Source of the DNA: an uncultured Arenicella sp.
GTDB lineage: Bacteria > Pseudomonadota > Gammaproteobacteria > Arenicellales > Arenicellaceae
DNA length: 64,000 bases
Reading direction: 5' to 3'
NCBI GenBank assembly: GCA_938048185.1
Contig: CALIVT010000013.1
Coordinates: forward strand, 61,196 to 125,195
The notes under the pieces were generated by a model that saw only the letters and a program-made list of their open reading frames with translations, was not told where the DNA came from and ran no database searches. A program made the translations under genes and the position numbers. Position 1 is the first letter of the stretch, and each line of letters opens with the position of its first letter. Positions 8,954-18,240 of the stretch are shown one piece after another.

Positions 8954-9859
8954 TTAACTTTTAGGCGGCAGCGGCAATAGCAAAGACGTATTTTGGATGT
9001 AGCTACGATATTCACTATCATCGCCCCAACGCTCTTTCGCCTTTTTCTGCAGGGTGGGAATACCACTGCCCTTTGTTAGCAATAAAATGACAAACAGAGG
9101 CGAAATTAGTGTCACCCATTGCAACCCAGACAACACCGGAATAGCCAATACCGCCATGCCAATCCAAAGCATGATTTCGCCGAAATAATTTGGGTGCTGC
9201 GACCACGACCAAAGGCCCGTGTTAATAAAACGTCCTTGATTATCAGAGCTGCGTTTAAACGCGCGCTTCTGAGCGTCGGCGACAACCTCAAGCATAAACC
9301 CGACGATCCAGATTACGATGCCTATACGCCCGAGGGTGCCAATTGGTTGCTGGTCACCTCCAGTAATAATGGCAAGCGCGCACGCGGCTGTAAGCAATGC
9401 CCAGAGACCTTGTAAGGTCCAAGCAACTAAAAAACGTATGGGGTTTATCTTGATTTCATCAAACCGATCATCATGCCCGTCCTTGCTGATTCGAATAAAC
9501 AAAAACGAGCCTAAGCGTATCGCCCACACTGCTACCATAACGGCCGCTAACTTAGCTCTAACACTGAGCTCAGGAGTCAACAGCACCGCGACACTGATAA
9601 GACTCAAGTACGTTAAGCTACCCACCAAATCATAGTACTTTTCGGTCTTGGCCGCGTTTGCCGGCACAAACGCAAACCAGTTAACTAAAAATGCTAAACC
9701 TCCACAGATAAGGAACACTGGCAATGCGCCGTATTTAGCACCACCATCGCTACCGGCATAGCTTACACCGGCGCCGATTAGAACGATCACCAGTAGCGCA
9801 AGAACTCTCGGCATTTTCGAGTTGTTGCTTGTGGCACTTTCATTTGAATCGTTTTGCAT
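8954..9859 (-). CDS. DUF1295 family membrane protein (steroid 5-alpha-reductase/ICMT-like fold)
   Basis: 301-residue polytopic membrane protein with roughly seven to eight hydrophobic segments after a short polar N terminus. It has the DUF1295 hallmark region: RAFKRSSDNQGRFINTGLWS followed by WSQHPNYFGEIMLWIG. The same HPNYFGE element occurs in sterol reductases and isoprenylcysteine methyltransferases and binds a nucleotide or SAM cofactor. The C terminus (SGIPTLQKKAKERWG) is also family-typical. It is monocistronic, downstream of the dcp-like gene on the same strand. The actual reaction is unknown. Confidence 0.85.
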   Translation of the reverse strand: MQNDSNESATSNNSKMPRVLALLVIVLIGAGVSYAGSDGGAKYGALPVFLICGGLAFLVNWFAFVPANAAKTEKYYDLVGSLTYLSLISVAVLLTPELSVRAKLAAVMVAVWAIRLGSFLFIRISKDGHDDRFDEIKINPIRFLVAWTLQGLWALLTAACALAIITGGDQQPIGTLGRIGIVIWIVGFMLEVVADAQKRAFKRSSDNQGRFINTGLWSWSQHPNYFGEIMLWIGMAVLAIPVLSGLQWVTLISPLFVILLLTKGSGIPTLQKKAKERWGDDSEYRSYIQNTSLLLPLPPKS

Positions 9860-9928
9860 TTTTAGACCTTTTTAGTTATTCGTTTTTATAAGGATACAAC
9901 GATCAATCGCTAGCCAGTGTAAAGGCGA

Positions 9929-12178
9929 CTATTTGCTGATCAAACCTTTTCGTTTAAGCAGCGGTTGTATATTCGGTTCAGCACCACGAAAGTTGCGAAA
10001 CAAAGTCATCGCATCTTCTGCACCACCTCGAGACAATAGCGTTTTGCGAAAATGATCACCGTTCTCTCGCGTCATACCGCCGTTCTCTTTGAACCACTCA
10101 ACCGAATCAGCATCCAGCACTTCACTCCAAATGTAAGAATAATAACCCGCAGAATAACCACCCATAATGTGCGAAAAATAGGCGCTGCGGTAGCGCGGAG
10201 GCACCTCGTCGAGTTTCACCCCAGCGTTAGACAAAGCTTGGGCTTCAAAATCTAATATTTTGTCGGCACTCGGAACTTGCTCCGGCGTTAATTGATGCCA
10301 CGCTTGATCAAGTAATGACGCCGCCAAATATTCGCTTGTTGCATAGCCCTGGTTAAACTTAGCGCTGGCAAGCACTTTGTCGAGTAACTCTTTAGGCATG
10401 GCTTCGCCGGTTTTATAATGCTTAGCGTAATTCTTTAAAACTTGAGGCCAATCCGCCCACATCTCATTTACCTGCGACGGATACTCGACAAAGTCCCGTG
10501 GCACTGAGGTACCTGAAAAACTTGGATAGGTAACGTTCGAAAACATACCGTGTAAAGCGTGACCGAATTCATGAAACATGGTGTTGACTTCATCCCAAGT
10601 TAACAGCGTGGGTTTGCCCGCGGGTGGCTTCGGTACATTCAAATGGTTCGCGACCACAGGTTTATTGCCCAGCAAGTTAGACTGACTGACGTACGCGTTC
10701 ATCCAAGCACCACCGCGCTTTGACTCACGCGCGTAAAAATCTTGGACAAACAAAGCCAGGGTCGAGCCATCTTCTTCAAACACTTCCCAAACTTTTACGT
10801 CCGGATGATAGGTCGGTAAATCTGGGCGTGGTTTAAACGTTAAACCGTACACTTTTTCCGCAGCATAAAATACGCCGTTGACCAGCACGTTTTCCATTTC
10901 AAGGTAAGGTTTTAGCCCCGACGCATCAAAATCATAACGCTCAGCACGAACTTTCTCGGCGTAATAGTCCCAGTCCCATGCTGCCAACTTGAAGTCACCG
11001 CCCTCTTTGTCAATCATGGCCTGTAAGTCAGCGGCCTCTTTCTGTGCGTTTGCGACGGCGGACGGTGCTAAGGTAGCCAAACGTGTATTGACCGCGTCTG
11101 TCGTCTTGGCCGTTGTTTGCACCAGTTGATAAGCGGCGTGATTGTCGTAGCCAAGCAGTTGCGCTCGCTCAGCGCGGAGCTTGAATACTTTTGAAATTAA
11201 CTCACGATTATCATATTCGCCTCCGGAACTACCACGCCCCAAAGAGGTTGTTAAAATTCGTTCTCGCAGCGCTCTGCTGTTCAATGACGACAACGCCGGT
11301 TGTTGGCTGGTGTTAAGCAACGGCAATACATATTTCTCAGGCATGTCGCGCGCTTTCGCCGCTTCGGCCGCAGATGCGATTTGAGTATCGCTCAAACCAG
11401 ATAAGTCACGCACGTTATTAACCACAATCGCGTTGGCGTTAACCTCTTCGAGTACATTCTCACTAAATTTAGTGGTCAGCTTGGCCAACTCTTGGTTGTA
11501 AGCTTTGAGTTTATCCTTGTCGGCGGCCGACAATTCAGCACCCGCGGCAACAAAATCTAGGTAGGTTTCTCGCACCAAACGCTCAGCTTCGGGGGCAAGC
11601 TTTAGCGTATTCAGCTGTTCATAAATCGTTTTTACGCGCGCGAATAATGTCGGGTTTAATAAAATTTCGTCAGAATGCTGGGTCAGTTTAGGTACGACAT
11701 CACTGCGCAAAGCCTTAATGTCGTCATTAATATTCGCAGACGCCATCGCGAAGAAAACGGACGAAACTCGACCAAGCAACTGACCCGCCGTCTCCATGGC
11801 AAGCATCGTGTTTTCGAAGGTCGCAGGCTCCGGGTTGTTAGCAATTTTATTTATCTCGACAACCTCTTCCGCCATACCTTGCTCAAAAGCAGGCGCGTAG
11901 TCCGCGTTGGCGATTTTATCGAATGCAGGAAACTGCATATACAGTGTGCTTGGCGACATAAAGGGGTTAGCATTGATAACAGATTTAACCGCTTCTGAAT
12001 CTGGCTGCGGGCGTGTAATTGGTTTCATTTCTTCTGTAAGGTTGGATGCTGAGCTACTGGGAACAGTTTTTGCGGTATCTTGTGCACCAGAATCGCCACA
12101 AGCACTTAGGGTAAGCGCTATCACTGGAATTAAAGTTGCCTCTATTGCTTTGAAAAATAACGGTCTAGATTTTTTCAT
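9929..12178 (-). CDS. dcp: M3 family zinc metallopeptidase, peptidyl-dipeptidase Dcp-like lipoprotein
   Basis: 749 residues. The zinc-binding motif HEFGH lies in MFHEFGHALHGMFS, followed by the M3 element GTSVPRDFVEYPSQVNEMW, which carries the downstream glutamate ligand. The catalytic domain closes with YSYIWSEVLDADSVEWF. Dcp removes dipeptides from peptide C termini. E. coli Dcp is soluble; this protein begins with a hydrophobic stretch ending LTLSAC|GDSG, a lipobox, so it is probably a periplasmic lipoprotein, as in many marine gammaproteobacteria. It is divergent from the aminotransferase gene at 12291, with a 112-base shared promoter region. Confidence 0.9.
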   Translation of the reverse strand: MKKSRPLFFKAIEATLIPVIALTLSACGDSGAQDTAKTVPSSSASNLTEEMKPITRPQPDSEAVKSVINANPFMSPSTLYMQFPAFDKIANADYAPAFEQGMAEEVVEINKIANNPEPATFENTMLAMETAGQLLGRVSSVFFAMASANINDDIKALRSDVVPKLTQHSDEILLNPTLFARVKTIYEQLNTLKLAPEAERLVRETYLDFVAAGAELSAADKDKLKAYNQELAKLTTKFSENVLEEVNANAIVVNNVRDLSGLSDTQIASAAEAAKARDMPEKYVLPLLNTSQQPALSSLNSRALRERILTTSLGRGSSGGEYDNRELISKVFKLRAERAQLLGYDNHAAYQLVQTTAKTTDAVNTRLATLAPSAVANAQKEAADLQAMIDKEGGDFKLAAWDWDYYAEKVRAERYDFDASGLKPYLEMENVLVNGVFYAAEKVYGLTFKPRPDLPTYHPDVKVWEVFEEDGSTLALFVQDFYARESKRGGAWMNAYVSQSNLLGNKPVVANHLNVPKPPAGKPTLLTWDEVNTMFHEFGHALHGMFSNVTYPSFSGTSVPRDFVEYPSQVNEMWADWPQVLKNYAKHYKTGEAMPKELLDKVLASAKFNQGYATSEYLAASLLDQAWHQLTPEQVPSADKILDFEAQALSNAGVKLDEVPPRYRSAYFSHIMGGYSAGYYSYIWSEVLDADSVEWFKENGGMTRENGDHFRKTLLSRGGAEDAMTLFRNFRGAEPNIQPLLKRKGLISK

Positions 12179-12290
12179 CGGGGGGAAATGTAGGGTTTGT
12201 TCACGATATGACTATCATACCGCAGACGCGTCAAAATAAAATAAGAGCGCGACACCAACATCGACCGCCAAGCCGATCAAACGTATAATA

Positions 12291-13691
12291 ATGAGGATGC
12301 GCAGCAAACCAAATTTTATCGGCCTTGATACGTCGTACCCTACCGCCAGCGGTGAGAGCCTAACGCGACTGCACCTAGATGGCGCTGCCTCACCCCTCGC
12401 GGCAGAAACTGCGTTGAAAGCGGTCAACACGATGTTGCCGCATTATTCGAATACACACAGTTATGTTCATAGTTCAGCACAAATATCCACTCAAGCGTTC
12501 GCGTGGGCTCACAGTACCGTGCTTGATGTTCTTGGTGCGAACGCTGAAGACTATGCTGCGATTTTTTTGGGCTCGGGCACAACGGCCGCGATTAATCGCG
12601 TGGCTCGAGGTTTGCGCAGCGCAAGACCGACTCGCAACCTCGTTTTAGTGTCGAGCATGGAGCATCATGCTAACGACTTACCTCATCGTCAATTTAACAA
12701 CGAGGTCATTTACTTACCATTGACTGGTGATGGCGCATACCGCGGCGCGGTTGACATTGAGCAGTTACGCGAACTGTGCGAAAACAATAGTGATGACATT
12801 AATTACATCGCAATTTCCTCAGTCAGCAACGTAACCGGAGTTTCCAACCCAATCAAAGAGGTCTGCGATATCGCGCATGCCCACGGGATCCTAGTACTCG
12901 TCGACGGCGCTCAAAGTGTCGCGCATGGTCCGAGTGAGTTATCGTCGCTTGATGTCGACTTCTTTGTCTTTTCTGGCCACAAGGTCTACGCACCTATGTC
13001 GCCCGGCGTGTTGGTCGCAAAAAAGTCCTTATTAGAGAACTTAACTGGTCAAGATCTCGGCGGCGGCTCAGTCGCAAGCGTTGACCCTTATAACTTTCAC
13101 TTTGTGGACGATCCGTCTGCACGAGAAGAGTCGGGCACGCCTAATATTATCGGCGCTATTGCGCTCGCCTCAGTACTCCAAGAGCTTGAAGCCTACGGAC
13201 TGGATACGGTTTATCAGCACGACCTAGAATTAATGAATGTTCTTAAAGAGGCGCTCGAGTCGCTCGCCCACGTAACGGTATACGCTGACCCTAAGCTGAG
13301 TCGTATCGGCGCGCTGGCGTTTAATATTAAGGCGGTTGATCACGGGCTTGTGGCTGCAATATTGAACGACTATTTCGCAATAGCAGTGCGCAACGAGTGC
13401 TTTTGTGCACATCCGTATGTCAGCAGCTTGTTAAAAGAAGAGCTATGGCAATTAGATTTAGACCACGTAGCCGAAGACCAACACGAGGCCTTTATTAATC
13501 AAAAGCGCGGGATGGTCCGCGTCAGCGTAAGCTTGTATAACACCACTGAAGATATTTCTCGACTGATACAAGCCCTGGATCAGATTTCAGATAACGCAGA
13601 GCACTATGCTCAGCACTATAAAGCCTTAGCCGACGGCTCTTACCGGCATCAAACGTTTAATCTTGATTGGAAAGCCACAATTGGCTTTTAA
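12291..13691 (+). CDS. Class V aminotransferase / cysteine desulfurase-like PLP enzyme
   Basis: 466 residues, fold type I PLP enzyme of the NifS/SufS/Csd group. Landmarks: GSGTTAAINRVARGL (phosphate-binding region), SSMEHHANDLPHR, DGAQSVAHGP (the Asp that contacts the pyridine nitrogen) and FSGHKVYAPMSPGVL with the Schiff-base lysine. A C-terminal extension after RGMVRVSVSLYNT makes it longer than SufS. No suf or isc genes adjoin it, so it may be a desulfurase or another lyase of the family. Two ATGs (12291 and 12297) are close together; the AATGAGG sequence overlaps the first, so the precise start is uncertain. The stop codon lies within a 19-bp tandem duplication. Confidence 0.82.
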   Translation: MRMRSKPNFIGLDTSYPTASGESLTRLHLDGAASPLAAETALKAVNTMLPHYSNTHSYVHSSAQISTQAFAWAHSTVLDVLGANAEDYAAIFLGSGTTAAINRVARGLRSARPTRNLVLVSSMEHHANDLPHRQFNNEVIYLPLTGDGAYRGAVDIEQLRELCENNSDDINYIAISSVSNVTGVSNPIKEVCDIAHAHGILVLVDGAQSVAHGPSELSSLDVDFFVFSGHKVYAPMSPGVLVAKKSLLENLTGQDLGGGSVASVDPYNFHFVDDPSAREESGTPNIIGAIALASVLQELEAYGLDTVYQHDLELMNVLKEALESLAHVTVYADPKLSRIGALAFNIKAVDHGLVAAILNDYFAIAVRNECFCAHPYVSSLLKEELWQLDLDHVAEDQHEAFINQKRGMVRVSVSLYNTTEDISRLIQALDQISDNAEHYAQHYKALADGSYRHQTFNLDWKATIGF

Positions 13692-13722
13692 TGACAGCCC
13701 AACCTTTTAATGACAGCCCAAC
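13685..13722. repeat. 19-bp perfect tandem duplication at a stop codon
   Basis: CTTTTAATGACAGCCCAAC occurs twice head to tail (13685-13703 and 13704-13722). The first copy contains the TAA stop of the aminotransferase gene, so the copy number does not alter the protein. Confidence 0.95.
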
Positions 13723-14002
13723 ATAAGGAGACGTATTAAGAGGGTCAAACGACTAGATTTGTTGGTCTGATTTGAGGGCATCACTCGTAAAGACGCCCGG
13801 CCGGATAGGTGTTTAGCAAGCGATTAGATCACTTGAATGGTAGATGGGGTTGGACGGTTATATTCGCGAAACTAAATGCGTCGTCTAAACGATAGATTAA
13901 TGCCTTAGACTAATACCTCATGCTAAGGCTCGCAGTTTCCACGAAACCGTGTTACTCAGGGTCAAACAGCCCTATTTCGTTTACCTTAATCGGTTCGCCG
14001 AA
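13723..14002. other. Intergenic region, no gene seen
   Basis: No convincing frame on either strand. It holds an AAGGAG followed by no usable start, and a potential hairpin at 13902-13929 (GCCTTAG paired with CTAAGGC across a 14-base loop). No U-tract follows the hairpin, so I do not call it a terminator. Confidence 0.5.
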
Positions 14003-14212
14003 TTAAGCGCTGTATGCCAGGCGCAGATTCCCTTTCGAGCTATTTGCAACTGAGGAAACTGGAACAGACTCAGACTCGTCAGGGTTAATCTCAATCGACA
14101 GCCAATCGTGACATTCCATGCCAGCAGAATACGGTACTAACGGCCCTTCGATTTTCTCAGGGTGGTTGTAGATTAAATCGTCAGTGACTGGAACAAAATA
14201 TTGGTGATTCAT
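14003..14212 (-). CDS. Small conserved-looking protein of unknown function (69 aa)
   Basis: An ATG at 14212 follows AGAGAAG at good Shine-Dalgarno spacing and opens a 69-codon frame starting MNHQYFVPVTDDLIYNHPE. The protein is acidic and tryptophan-poor, with no signal peptide or membrane segment, and a serine-rich C-terminal half (ESESVPVSSVANSSK). I do not recognise a family. It stands alone, divergent from the response regulator gene at 14633, and the region between them carries two palindromic direct repeats that could control it. Real gene likely on ribosome-binding-site grounds; function unknown. Confidence 0.6.
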   Translation of the reverse strand: MNHQYFVPVTDDLIYNHPEKIEGPLVPYSAGMECHDWLSIEINPDESESVPVSSVANSSKGNLRLAYSA

Positions 14213-14632
14213 GATACTTCTCTTGTCTCTTCTTTCGCTGATCTTTCAGCGACCTTTGGTGTTAAAACTATTAGCGAACTCATCTTCAGTCGAACGTGAC
14301 TAAATATCAGTCAAACGTGACTTAGTAATGAACTCTACGTAAATGTAGCGACCGAAATCATTTACCCTACCAATGCCTTCAATATCTTCAGCGCCTTTTT
14401 CGTCTGCTGCGAATTCAGGTCACCAAACCAATCTCAATTTCGATGAATGTATTAAACGCTTCTAGAGTGTCTAATTCAGGATAAACTAATGGTTAAATTA
14501 TGGTTTTCGTCAGAATTCGTGTTTAAACGGCCAGACTAAGGCAGAATATTCGGTAATTGATCTATTTAGTTGACAATTCGTCAAAAACGACTGAAAACAA
14601 CCGCGTTAAATAAAAGAACAAGTGAGAGAACT
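14213..14632. other. Divergent promoter region upstream of the PdsR-like gene
   Basis: A 420-base gap between divergent genes. The only structured element I find is the pair of palindromic repeats at 14286-14322. The rest is A+T-rich with no credible frame. A longer regulator frame could start at 14570 inside this gap, but it lacks the family N terminus. Confidence 0.5.
14286..14322. promoter_or_regulatory. Candidate operator: two palindromic direct repeats, 21 bp apart
   Basis: TCAGTCGAACGTGACT (14286-14301) and TCAGTCAAACGTGACT (14307-14322) differ by one base. Each is palindromic (AGTCA-AACG-TGACT in the second copy), and the centres are 21 bp apart, two helical turns, so bound dimers would face the same side. 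It lies 74 bases upstream of the small gene starting at 14212 and about 310 bases upstream of the regulator gene. Which protein binds is unknown. Confidence 0.6.
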
Positions 14633-15340
14633 ATGGCCAGAAGAGTAGCAATCGTTGAGGACGATTTCGATCAGCGTGAGAACTACCGCGATGCATTGCA
14701 AAAATCAGGTTACGAGGTCGATACCTACAAAAACCGACCTGAGGCGCTAAAAGGCATGCGTGACAGTATGCCGGATTTAGCAATCTTGGATATCATGCTT
14801 GAAAACGAAATGGATGGCGGGTTTGATTTATGTCGAGATTTACGCGCCTTATCACCAACCTTACCGATCATATTTTTGACGGCGAGAGACACCGACATTG
14901 ATCGTGTTTCGGGTTTGCGTCTAGACGCGTGGGACTACTTAACTAAACCGCTAAATATGCAGTTTTTAAGTGTTCGTATTAACTCATTATTCAGAATCGT
15001 AGACAGCCTTGGCCGGGGCAGTGACGAAACTGAAAGTCTCGACACGCTGGTAGTAAACGACCTTGAAATAAACGAAGACAGCATGTCGATACGCTGGAAA
15101 GGCAAAGAACTAAGCTTAACGCTGACTGAGTTCTGGTTGATAGAGTCAATGGCTCGCCACCCGGGCCATGTAAAGACCTATGAAAATATGATGCAGATTA
15201 CACGCCAAAGTTACGTAGAACGAAATACCATTAACGGCTATATCCGACGTATTCGCAATAAATTCAAAGAGATCGACAACGAGTTCAAACACATTCAGAC
15301 CGTATTTGGCGTCGGCTATAAATGGAACACCGGCGAATAA
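14633..15340 (+). CDS. OmpR-class response regulator, PdsR-like (proteobacterial dedicated sortase system type)
   Basis: 235 residues from the ATG at 14633, preceded by GTGAGAG; a frame from 14570 would add 21 unrelated residues. The receiver domain has phospho-acceptor Asp53 in LAILDIML, the threonine in IFLTARDTD and the lysine in YLTKPLN. A winged-helix DNA-binding domain follows, with NTINGYIRRIRNKF as recognition helix. The opening MARRVAIVEDD and GFDLCRDLRALSPTLPIIFL strongly resemble the TIGR03787 family (PdsR), which normally accompanies a sortase and its LPXTG target in marine proteobacteria. The kinase gene follows after 42 bases. No sortase gene is within this window. Confidence 0.85.
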   Translation: MARRVAIVEDDFDQRENYRDALQKSGYEVDTYKNRPEALKGMRDSMPDLAILDIMLENEMDGGFDLCRDLRALSPTLPIIFLTARDTDIDRVSGLRLDAWDYLTKPLNMQFLSVRINSLFRIVDSLGRGSDETESLDTLVVNDLEINEDSMSIRWKGKELSLTLTEFWLIESMARHPGHVKTYENMMQITRQSYVERNTINGYIRRIRNKFKEIDNEFKHIQTVFGVGYKWNTGE

Positions 15341-15382
15341 CCGTTAGCGTTTCAATTTTGTCTAAATTTAACTAAAAAATAG

Positions 15383-17590
15383 ATGCGCTCAGGCTTTTCA
15401 ATTCGCACCAAGCTTTTGTTGGTCGCCCTTTTGTTACTGCTTATCCCATGGATGTCATACATCTATGTGCGTGACCTGAAAACCTTTTTGCTCAGTGGCC
15501 AAGAAAGCGCGTTGAGTTTGACATCACGAGCCGTCGCAACGGTGCTGCATGACCGCCCGGAGTTGTTTACTGAAGACACCAATATTGACCCAGAAGAAAG
15601 TGATGAAAATGATATTTATGCTACACCCCTAGCCGACTTCATTGCACTCAACGGTGAACTCAATGACTGGGGCGAACAGACCACGCAGGCGGTCACCTAT
15701 TTTCCCGAAAACGACCTACTGAACGAGGAAAATAACACCTCGGTCAACCACCTATTGGGTTACCGTGGTAACTTTATGTACGGTTTTTTTGAGGTCATTG
15801 ATGACTCAGTGCAGTTACGCAAACGCGGGTTCTTGCGTGTTGATGCGGCCGACCATATTCGTATGACGCTGCAAGACCCGGGTCGTGCGGAGAATCGCTA
15901 TACCTTAATTGCGCGTGAGCCGGGGCGAATGAGCATCTATTTAATGGATGAAGCATGGCAATACCCGATCACCGGAAAACCGAACTATGACATTGCCGCA
16001 GAGCTAAAACTCACAGACCAAGGCTACAATGTGGAGGTTCGCATTCCTCGTTTTATGCTCGCGTCCGAAACTCGACTGAGTTTAACCGTGGTTGACGTAG
16101 ACAACCCAAGCACACTCGCAATCGCCGCGCTTATTCCCACTACCCCGCAAAGCGAAAACGATGATTTGTCACGAATATTGGTGCAGTCCCCTGAGATCGC
16201 AAAGATACTTAAGGGTTTGGATAGATCCGATACGCGGATATGGGTAATTGATGCAGAGAAACGTGTGCGTACGGTGGTCGGTAACATTATCACCGATAAT
16301 GGCAAAGAAGAACTGCGCAAGCCCTCTTCCGCCAAAGGGCTTGAATACGTCTGGGAATCGCTTCGCTATTACTACAATAAATCTCTGCAAACGATATTTG
16401 CATACATTATCGAACAACCGTCGGTGGACTTTGCAGACCTTGAGGGCGATATTGAACAGCGGAACGACCTGATTATTGAACGCGCCTTGCGCGGTGAAAT
16501 CACGTCGGACCGCCGCCCGTCGCTCGACAACCAGGGCACCATTCTAATGTCGGCTCACCCAGTATTCATGGGTGACGATATTCCGGGCGCCGTGATTGTC
16601 GAACAAAGCACAAACCAAGTCTTACGTCAGCAACAAGAAACACTTGAAAACGTAATCAGCGTCACACTCTTGGTGCTAATTACCGTGGCAACGGCTTTGT
16701 TGTTCTTCGCGTCTCGTCTGACATTACGCATTCGCCGGTTACGCAATGCCACCGAAACCGCGATCGATCGCGACGGCCGCATCGTTAATCAAAAACTTCT
16801 GGCCGAAGCAAAATCTGGCGACGAATTAGGCGACCTATCACGCTCAGTCAGCAATATGCTCGGACGCTTATCACAGTACACCAGCTATTTGCGTGGTCTG
16901 CCCGATACCTTGGCACACGAAGTGAGCAACCCACTAAACGTAGTGAATTCATCGCTACACAATCTGTCACAAGAAATACCCGAATCCGCAGACAGTAAAT
17001 ACATGGAGCGAGCCAAGAATGGCATCAACCGAATTGGCAGTATTTTACGTAACCTGACCGAAGCGGCGAACTTAGAACAGGCGATGCAGGCAGAAACGCG
17101 TGAAGTTATTGATCTGGCTGAGTTAATAGAAAGCTACGTTGACGGGTACTCGTTTTCAAACCCGGAACAAGCCTTTGACGTAATTATTCACTCTCGCCCG
17201 CTACTGGTGGAGATTGCTCCTGATTACATCGCCCAAGCGCTCGATAAGTTGGTGGACAATGCCATCGACTTCGCCGCCCAGGACACCGCAATTGTGTTTA
17301 AGGCGCGAGAACTCGACAATTTCGCGCAAATCGATATCATCAACCAGGGCTCGCGCTTACCCGAAGGCATGGCCGAGCGCATCTTTGAGCCGCTGGTGTC
17401 ACTGGGCCGCAAAGACGCGCAGAAAATAAGTTTAGGCATGGGTCTCTACATCGTGAAACTAATCGCAAGCTTCCATGGTGGTGATGTGCTTGCTCGCAAT
17501 TTACTCAGTTCAGATGGGGTAATATTCTCACTGTCTTTACCAATTTATAATCCGCGCCTCTCAGACAAAGCCCAAAAGGACTCAACTTAG
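15383..17590 (+). CDS. Sensor histidine kinase, PdsS-like
   Basis: 735 residues. A first membrane segment lies at about residues 10-27 (LLLVALLLLLIPWMSYIYV). A large periplasmic region of roughly 390 residues follows, then a second segment (ISVTLLVLITVATALLFFAS), a HAMP linker, the phospho-acceptor His512 in AHEVSNPLNVV, and an ATPase domain with KLVDNAIDFA (N box) and LGMGLYIVKLIA (G2 box). Length and the big sensor region match the TIGR03785 (PdsS) type, whose usual partner is the PdsR-like regulator encoded just upstream. The signal is unknown. The cobalamin adenosyltransferase gene follows after 46 bases, possibly by readthrough. Confidence 0.85.
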   Translation: MRSGFSIRTKLLLVALLLLLIPWMSYIYVRDLKTFLLSGQESALSLTSRAVATVLHDRPELFTEDTNIDPEESDENDIYATPLADFIALNGELNDWGEQTTQAVTYFPENDLLNEENNTSVNHLLGYRGNFMYGFFEVIDDSVQLRKRGFLRVDAADHIRMTLQDPGRAENRYTLIAREPGRMSIYLMDEAWQYPITGKPNYDIAAELKLTDQGYNVEVRIPRFMLASETRLSLTVVDVDNPSTLAIAALIPTTPQSENDDLSRILVQSPEIAKILKGLDRSDTRIWVIDAEKRVRTVVGNIITDNGKEELRKPSSAKGLEYVWESLRYYYNKSLQTIFAYIIEQPSVDFADLEGDIEQRNDLIIERALRGEITSDRRPSLDNQGTILMSAHPVFMGDDIPGAVIVEQSTNQVLRQQQETLENVISVTLLVLITVATALLFFASRLTLRIRRLRNATETAIDRDGRIVNQKLLAEAKSGDELGDLSRSVSNMLGRLSQYTSYLRGLPDTLAHEVSNPLNVVNSSLHNLSQEIPESADSKYMERAKNGINRIGSILRNLTEAANLEQAMQAETREVIDLAELIESYVDGYSFSNPEQAFDVIIHSRPLLVEIAPDYIAQALDKLVDNAIDFAAQDTAIVFKARELDNFAQIDIINQGSRLPEGMAERIFEPLVSLGRKDAQKISLGMGLYIVKLIASFHGGDVLARNLLSSDGVIFSLSLPIYNPRLSDKAQKDST

Positions 17591-17636
17591 AAGCACGACG
17601 CACAAAATACAGTATTAATTTAGTAGGTCTAGAATT

Positions 17637-18185
17637 ATGGGCAACCGACTCAGCAAACTTTACACACGCACCGGCGACGATGGCACCTCGGGCTTAAGCG
17701 GCGGCGAACGTATCGCTAAAAATCACGAACGCATGACTGCCATGGGCACGGTGGATGAACTAAACAGTGTCATTGGCTTGATGATTTGCAAACTTGAAGA
17801 CACCGAACTCAAGACTCTTTTTACAGCAATTCAGCACGATTTATTTAATATTGGTGGCGAGATAAGCATGCCCGGCCAGAGTTTTATAAAACCGGAAAAA
17901 ATCACACATCTGGAAGAAAAAATTGATTTTTTTAACGAGTCGGTAGAGCCTCTAAAAGACTTTATTTTGCCTGGCGGCAGCGAAGCGGCCTCAGTGTGCC
18001 ACATGGCGCGCTCGATCGCTCGTCGAGCGGAACGAGATGTCGTCAGCTTGCATCAACTTGAGGAGGTGTGCGACACGACTCGACAGTACCTAAACCGCCT
18101 ATCAGACTTATTGTTTGTAGTTGCCCGAATTATTAACCTGCGTCTCGGACATGACGACGTCTTGTGGAAAAAAGAGCTCGCTTAA
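17637..18185 (+). CDS. Cob(I)yrinic acid a,c-diamide adenosyltransferase, PduO type
   Basis: 182 residues. The N-terminal ATP-binding signature KLYTRTGDDGTSGLSGGERI and the C-terminal helix motif CHMARSIARRAERD are diagnostic of PduO-type ATP:corrinoid adenosyltransferases, which make adenosylcobalamin from cob(I)alamin. The enzyme acts as a cytosolic homotrimer. No other cobalamin genes or a cobalamin riboswitch are seen nearby, so it likely serves salvage for B12-dependent enzymes elsewhere. It is in the same direction as the kinase gene upstream and the sstT gene downstream. Confidence 0.93.
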   Translation: MGNRLSKLYTRTGDDGTSGLSGGERIAKNHERMTAMGTVDELNSVIGLMICKLEDTELKTLFTAIQHDLFNIGGEISMPGQSFIKPEKITHLEEKIDFFNESVEPLKDFILPGGSEAASVCHMARSIARRAERDVVSLHQLEEVCDTTRQYLNRLSDLLFVVARIINLRLGHDDVLWKKELA

Positions 18186-18240
18186 ACCACCACCGGCGTG
18201 GCTATAAAATTAGAAAAAACATGAAAACAGAGGAGCAACA

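Noticed and set aside
17560..17640. Cobalamin riboswitch before the adenosyltransferase gene
   Set aside because: The 46-base gap is far too short to hold one and shows no B12-box-like sequence.
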